A stretch of 8,730 nt of DNA from Acidimicrobiia bacterium (GTDB lineage: Bacteria > Actinomycetota > Acidimicrobiia > Acidimicrobiales > CATQHL01): NCBI GenBank assembly GCA_021296435.1, contig JAGWAK010000092.1, positions 1-8,730 of the forward strand, given 5' to 3'. The notes below the pieces were generated by a model. The model was not told the DNA's origin and ran no database searches. It saw nothing but the letters and a program-made list of their open reading frames with translations. Below, piece after piece: positions 4,879 through 8,730 of this stretch (the stretch's first letter is position 1; each line of letters starts with the position of its first letter). The translations under genes were made by a program, and so were the position numbers.

Positions 4879-7176
4879 GTGGGAGGTGAACCACTGGCAC
4901 CGACAGCACTCCCCGGCGGAGCCGAACTTCCCGGCTCGCCGCAGCAACCGGCCCGCCTCGACGTCACCGTCAGCGGCATGACCTGTGGCGCCTGCGCGAC
5001 CCGTATCGAGAGCGAGTTGCACGCGACCGAGGGCGTCTCCGCCGCCCACGTCAACTTCGCGGCCAACCGCGCCAGCGTGGCCTACGACCCGGATCTGCTG
5101 AGCGAACGCGACCTGCTGGATCGCATCGCCGGCCTCGGGTACCGGGCCGCGCCGGGTGAACTCCACCTCGAAGGCGACGAGCCCCACTGGACCTCCGGGA
5201 AGGCGCTGGTGGCGACGCTGGTCCTGGCCGCGGCCTCGATGGTGATCTCGTCCATCTCGGCGCTGCGCTTCACGGGCTGGGAGTGGCTCGTGCTGGGACT
5301 CACAATGCCGGTGGTGCTGACCAGCGGGATGGTGTTCCACCGACCCGGCTGGCGCGCCGTGCGGCGGGGGCACGCCACCATGGACACGCTGGTATCGCTC
5401 GGGTCGCTCGTGGCCTGGGGATGGTCGGCGATCATCACCATCGGCGGCCTCGACGGGCACGTCTACTTCGACACGGCGGCGGTGATCGTGGCGGTCGTGC
5501 TGGCGGGTCGCCACCTCGAGACGCGTGCCCGGAGGCGAGCCGGCGACGCCATCGGCGCGCTCGTGGGCCTAAGCGCGGGCACCGTACGCCTGCCAGACGG
5601 CAGTGACATCCCACCGTCGCAGCTGGTGGTCGGCACGCGGTACCTGGTCCGACCCGGTGAGCGGATCGCCGCCGACGGCGTCGTGACCGAGGGGCACTCG
5701 GCGGTCGACACCTCGATCGTGACCGGCGAACCGGTACCTACCGAAGTCGCTCCCGGCGACGAGGTGACCGGCGGGACGCTCAACACCCACGGATCCCTGG
5801 TGGTGGAGGCCCGCCGCGTGGGAGCGGACGGCACCCTGGCCCAGGTTGTGCGGTTGGTGAGCGAGGCGCTATCGCGCAAGGCGCCCATCCAGCGCCTCGC
5901 CGACCGGATCTCAGCGGTCTTCGTGCCCGCCGTCGTCCTGGTAGCCGTCGCTACCCTGGTGGCCTGGCTGCTCCTGGAGTCCGCCGGGGCCGCCATCAGT
6001 CCCGCAGTGGCGGTGCTCATCGTGGCCTGCCCGTGCGCCCTGGGGCTCGCCACACCGGCGGCCTTCATGGCCGGGAGCGGCCGAGGTGCCCGCATGGGTG
6101 TGATCATCCGGGGTCCCGACGCCCTCGAGGCGGCGCGCCACCTCGACGTTGTGGCGCTCGACAAGACCGGCACCGTGACCGAGGGGCGCCTCGAGGTGGT
6201 GGCCGTCGAGACCGCAGAAGGGATCGACACAGCCGAGTTGCTGGCGACGGCGGCAGCACTGGAAGCCAGATCGGAGCACCCCGTCGCAGCAGCCATCGTG
6301 CGAGCCGCAGCCGGCCGGCCTCGCGGAGATCCCGGGACCGGTGGCGGGCGGCTCCCCGAGGACGGGTTCGACGTGGCGGACTTCCGCAACCTGCCGGGCT
6401 TCGGCGTTCAAGGGCGGCTGGTGCGGGCGGGCGCACGTGCCAACTCGACGCCGGCCGAGCGGGACCCCGCAACCGGCGACCCGGACGAGGACATCCTCAT
6501 GGTGGGGCGCGCCCAACTCTTCGAGCAGGTACCGGCGACGCTGGAGCGGGCCGCAGCCGACCACGCCGCCGCGGGGCACACGCTCGTGTTCGTGGGCAGC
6601 AACGGATCGGCGTGGGGTTTCCTTGCGCTGGCGGATCGTGTGAAGCCGTCGAGCGCCGCGGCGGTGGCCGACTGGAAGCGAGCCGGCATCGAGGTCGTGC
6701 TTCTGAGCGGCGATAACAGAGCGGCCGCGGAGCAGGTCGGGCGGCAGGTGGGGATCGATCGCACCCTCGCCGAATTGACGCCCGCCGGCAAGGTGGCCGA
6801 GATCGAGCGCCTGCAGGCCACCGGGCAGCGCGTGGCGATGGTGGGCGACGGCGTGAACGACGCCCCCGCCCTGGCGGCCGCCGAAGTGGGCGTGGCCATC
6901 GGCACCGGCGCCGACGTGGCCGCCGAGGCCTCGGATCTGACCCTCGTGGGGGACGATCTGCGGCTGGCGGTGGACGCTCTAACCCTCGCCCGGCGCACGC
7001 TCGGGACCATCCGGGGCAACCTGTTCTGGGCCTTCGTCTACAACACCGCCGCCATCCCGCTGGCGGCGGTCGGGCTGCTGCGTCCCGAGATAGCCGCCGC
7101 GGCCATGGGGCTATCCTCGCTCTTCGTGCTCGGGAACTCGTTGCGCCTCAACCGTTTCTCGGGTCTGCGCGCGTGA
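4879..7176 (+). CDS. copA: Cu+-type P1B-ATPase (copper-translocating, CopA-like)
   Basis: This integral membrane pump uses ATP to export monovalent copper (or Ag+) from the cytoplasm. From GTG 4879 it has 765 residues, normal for one heavy-metal-associated (HMA) domain. The HMA domain carries GMTCGAC with Cys36/Cys39. The actuator TGE is at 282-284, the transmembrane CPC metal site at 384-386, the phosphorylated Asp428 in DKTGT, the nucleotide-binding His467-Pro468, and GDGVND at 656-661. TM7 has Tyr721-Asn722 and TM8 has Met743 with Ser746-Ser747, the MxxSS signature. CPC + YN + MxxSS together define the Cu+ (P1B-1) class. The nucleotide domain has a long, poorly conserved Gly/Pro/Asp-rich stretch around 478-540. 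The start is uncertain: GTG 4879 has GGGGA 4 nt upstream, while a perfect GGAGGTGA precedes CTG 4894. The stop overlaps the next gene's start (GTGA). The longer open frame from 4579 is antisense to the acyltransferase gene. Confidence 0.95.
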   Translation: MGGEPLAPTALPGGAELPGSPQQPARLDVTVSGMTCGACATRIESELHATEGVSAAHVNFAANRASVAYDPDLLSERDLLDRIAGLGYRAAPGELHLEGDEPHWTSGKALVATLVLAAASMVISSISALRFTGWEWLVLGLTMPVVLTSGMVFHRPGWRAVRRGHATMDTLVSLGSLVAWGWSAIITIGGLDGHVYFDTAAVIVAVVLAGRHLETRARRRAGDAIGALVGLSAGTVRLPDGSDIPPSQLVVGTRYLVRPGERIAADGVVTEGHSAVDTSIVTGEPVPTEVAPGDEVTGGTLNTHGSLVVEARRVGADGTLAQVVRLVSEALSRKAPIQRLADRISAVFVPAVVLVAVATLVAWLLLESAGAAISPAVAVLIVACPCALGLATPAAFMAGSGRGARMGVIIRGPDALEAARHLDVVALDKTGTVTEGRLEVVAVETAEGIDTAELLATAAALEARSEHPVAAAIVRAAAGRPRGDPGTGGGRLPEDGFDVADFRNLPGFGVQGRLVRAGARANSTPAERDPATGDPDEDILMVGRAQLFEQVPATLERAAADHAAAGHTLVFVGSNGSAWGFLALADRVKPSSAAAVADWKRAGIEVVLLSGDNRAAAEQVGRQVGIDRTLAELTPAGKVAEIERLQATGQRVAMVGDGVNDAPALAAAEVGVAIGTGADVAAEASDLTLVGDDLRLAVDALTLARRTLGTIRGNLFWAFVYNTAAIPLAAVGLLRPEIAAAAMGLSSLFVLGNSLRLNRFSGLRA
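4882..4889 (+). promoter_or_regulatory. Perfect Shine-Dalgarno GGAGGTGA at the ATPase start
   Basis: GGAGGTGA matches the 16S rRNA 3' end fully. The codon at proper spacing (6 nt after GGAGGT) and in the ATPase frame is CTG at 4894, not ATG or GTG. The nearest conventional start, GTG 4879, lies just upstream of this site. Confidence 0.55.
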
Positions 7177-8198
7177 GTCCGGACGACCTGTCGCCCAGCG
7201 GCGGGCAGATCCCCCTCGACGGGCCGTACTACGACCTGCTGCGCCCCGGCACCGAACTCCCCCGCCAGCCGGGCGTGACCCTCGACAGCGGCCTCTGCGC
7301 CGTCTACCAGGCGCTCGTCGGCGAGCGGCTCCCGCTGGTGCAAAACAGGCGGATCTGCGCCGAGGTCACCGGTTCGGATGCGCCGCTCGTCAGCCCCGGC
7401 CTCGTGATGGCGCTGTCGGTGGGCCACACCACCACCGTCAGCCGGCGCGTCGTCGCCAACCTCTTCTACCGGGACGTGCGCCTCCCGCACCCGGTGTTCC
7501 AGGGCCAGACCCTGGACACCACCGTCCGGGTACTGGCGATGCGCGACGGGCGCCCCCGTCCCGACCGGCCGCCGCGCGGCATGGTGCTCGTGGCCTGCGA
7601 GAGCACCGCCGACGGCACCCCAGCGGCGACCTACCAGCGCTGCCCGCTGCTGCCCACCAGGGGGACGGACCTGCCAGGGTTCGCCGACGACATCGGCAGC
7701 GGCGCCGACACCGACCATCCCACCGGGGGGGTCGACCTCGAGGCGTCTGCAGAGTTGGTGCCGGGCGGCTGGCGGCTCTACCTGCTGGGACAACCGGATA
7801 CCTGGGAGGTCGGCACTACCGTGACCGATCCGCTGCGGGACTACATCGACAACACACCGGCACTCCTGCATCTCACCCACAACCTGGCGTTCGTGCACCG
7901 CGATGCGGAAGTCTCGCCATACGGGCGCCGCCTGGTGAACGGGCTGCAAGTGGTCGGCATGGCCCAAGCCTCGCTCAGCCGGGTACTCCACGGCATGGCG
8001 ACGGTTGTGGCCTGGGGTTACTGCAACCACACCGGTCCGGCGTTCGAGGACGATCTGCTCTCGTTCACCCACACGCTGCTCGGCGAGATCCCCGCAGGCC
8101 AGGGACGCCTCCGTGCCGTGCGGGTCCGGGTGACCGCCCACCGCGACGACGGCCCCGCCGACATCCTGGATTGGACCCTCGCCGCCGTCACCTCCTGA
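7173..8198 (+). CDS. Double-hotdog MaoC-like hydratase, mesaconyl-CoA hydratase-like
   Basis: This 341-residue protein looks like a fused pair of hotdog domains of the MaoC/(R)-hydratase superfamily, which add water to or remove it from enoyl-type CoA esters. The first half (about 40-160) contains TGSDAPLVSPGLVMAL and FQGQTLDTTVRVL, the latter like the GDTL strand of hotdog dehydratases. The second half (about 220-330) has THNLAFVHRDAE with Asn237/His242, then GRRLVNGLQVVGMAQASLSR and NHTGPAFEDDLLSF. The last pattern and the length match the 2-methylfumaryl-CoA (mesaconyl-CoA) hydratase type. The canonical D-x-N-P-x-H pair is altered in both halves, so the substrate and even the activity are uncertain. 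The GTG start overlaps the ATPase stop as GTGA, so the two are probably co-translated, though no functional link is obvious. Its stop is 21 bp from that of the convergent molybdenum hydroxylase gene. Confidence 0.75.
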   Translation: MSPDDLSPSGGQIPLDGPYYDLLRPGTELPRQPGVTLDSGLCAVYQALVGERLPLVQNRRICAEVTGSDAPLVSPGLVMALSVGHTTTVSRRVVANLFYRDVRLPHPVFQGQTLDTTVRVLAMRDGRPRPDRPPRGMVLVACESTADGTPAATYQRCPLLPTRGTDLPGFADDIGSGADTDHPTGGVDLEASAELVPGGWRLYLLGQPDTWEVGTTVTDPLRDYIDNTPALLHLTHNLAFVHRDAEVSPYGRRLVNGLQVVGMAQASLSRVLHGMATVVAWGYCNHTGPAFEDDLLSFTHTLLGEIPAGQGRLRAVRVRVTAHRDDGPADILDWTLAAVTS

Positions 8199-8219
8199 GA
8201 GGCGCTGCGTCCGGCAACG

Positions 8220-8730
8220 CTACGTGCGGAGGAGCGAGCGGACCAGTTCGGGCGTTGCCGGCAGTGAGGTGACCGCACCCGGGCGACCGATGGCGTCGTC
8301 GATGGCCGCGGCGATGGCCGCGCCGCAGGCGGTCGTGCCGCCCTCGCCGGCCCCCTTGAGGCCGAGGGGGTTCAGCGGGCTGGGCGCGTCCTCGCTCAGT
8401 AGCACCTCCACGGGCGGCTGCTCGGCAACCGTGGGCATGAGGTAGTCCATGAACGACGTGGCGAGCGGCTGGCCGTCGGAGTCGTAGGCGAACAACTCCA
8501 GCAGCGCACCGCCGATCCCTTGGGCGACGCCGCCGATGATCTGGCCCTCGACGAGCATCGGGTTCACCGCCCGACCCACGTCATAGGCCACGATGAAGCG
8601 CTCCACGGTCACCCCGCCGGTTCCCGGATCGACGCGCGCCACCGCCGCGTGGGCGCCATAGGGATAAGTCATGTGCTCGGTGTTGAACGTGACCTCGGCC
8701 ACCTCCCCGGTTGCCGCGAGTTGGGTGGCC
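8220..8730 (-). CDS. Molybdopterin-binding subunit, xanthine/CO dehydrogenase family, C-terminal part
   Basis: This is the last 170 residues of a large molybdopterin cytosine dinucleotide-binding subunit of the xanthine dehydrogenase/aldehyde oxidase/CO dehydrogenase (CoxL) family, which hydroxylates small substrates using a Mo centre. The frame is open to the window edge, so the start lies beyond 8730. It shows the cofactor-domain motif YDVGRAVNPMLVEGQIIGG and its continuation VAQGIGGALLE. Then comes PLGLKGAGEGGT; the Glu of GEGG aligns with the essential active-site Glu of the family, encoded at about 8343-8345. The tail ends PELVRSLLRT. The subgroup-defining active-site loop (CSFR in CoxL form I) is not in the window, so CO dehydrogenase cannot be told from other hydroxylases. 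Partner FAD and 2Fe-2S subunit genes are not visible; none lies downstream, since the next gene is on the opposite strand. Confidence 0.93.
   Translation of the reverse strand, partial: ATQLAATGEVAEVTFNTEHMTYPYGAHAAVARVDPGTGGVTVERFIVAYDVGRAVNPMLVEGQIIGGVAQGIGGALLELFAYDSDGQPLATSFMDYLMPTVAEQPPVEVLLSEDAPSPLNPLGLKGAGEGGTTACGAAIAAAIDDAIGRPGAVTSLPATPELVRSLLRT

Noticed and set aside
4831..5514. Extension of the acyltransferase frame to 476 codons
   Set aside because: The extra 228 codons are antisense to the HMA and early membrane part of the ATPase and have His/Arg/Gly-rich composition. A good ribosome binding site marks ATG 4830 instead.
7038..8141. Minus-strand 367-codon open frame over the hotdog hydratase
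   Set aside because: It is antisense to a recognisable double-hotdog protein. Its composition is His/Arg/Gly/Val-rich with no motif.
8199..8219. Possible bidirectional terminator between the hydratase and molybdopterin-subunit genes
   Set aside because: Only a 4-bp GCGT/ACGC stem with a 6-nt loop can be drawn and there is no T-run.

Overview
The window is about 8.7 kb of very GC-rich, tightly packed bacterial DNA. GTG starts, strong G/C bias at third codon positions, a DUF3105 lipoprotein and several acyl-CoA/short-chain dehydrogenase genes suggest a high-GC actinobacterium, possibly of the Acidimicrobiia type. That placement is an inference from gene content, not a measured phylogeny. I see no rRNA, tRNA, insertion sequence, phage gene or CRISPR array.

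Layout, left to right: the 3' end of an acyl-CoA dehydrogenase gene (+, 1-755); a minus-strand cluster transcribed leftwards, made of a DUF3105 lipoprotein (2819-1929), a single-pass membrane protein with a degenerate cupredoxin-like domain (1932-1132, overlapping the previous gene by ATGA) and a 63-residue membrane/coiled-coil protein (978-787); a classical SDR oxidoreductase (+, 3162-4070); a PlsC-type acyltransferase (-, 4830-4084); a Cu+-type P1B ATPase (+, 4879-7176) coupled by a GTGA overlap to a double-hotdog MaoC/mesaconyl-CoA-hydratase-like gene (+, 7173-8198); and the 3' end of a molybdopterin-binding subunit of the xanthine dehydrogenase/CO dehydrogenase family (-, 8220-8730, running out of the window).

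Two themes recur. One is acyl-CoA, lipid and small-molecule oxidation: acyl-CoA dehydrogenase, SDR, acyltransferase, hotdog hydratase and molybdenum hydroxylase. The other is a possible copper or cell-surface redox theme: the Cu+ ATPase, a cupredoxin-like ectodomain that has lost the usual ligands, and a His/Cys-rich DUF3105 lipoprotein. The link between the two surface proteins and the ATPase is an inference from proximity only.

The most distinctive sequence-level signals are three in-frame tandem duplications inside coding regions: a 111-bp duplication in the cupredoxin-like gene and two different 18-bp repeats, in the DUF3105 linker and in the acyltransferase tail. Other oddities are an SDR with His where the structural Asn of the catalytic tetrad is expected, and a Cu+ ATPase whose perfect Shine-Dalgarno sequence is followed by CTG rather than ATG or GTG. 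I found no convincing wholly new multi-gene system. The DUF3105/cupredoxin-like pair is the best candidate for an uncharacterised function.
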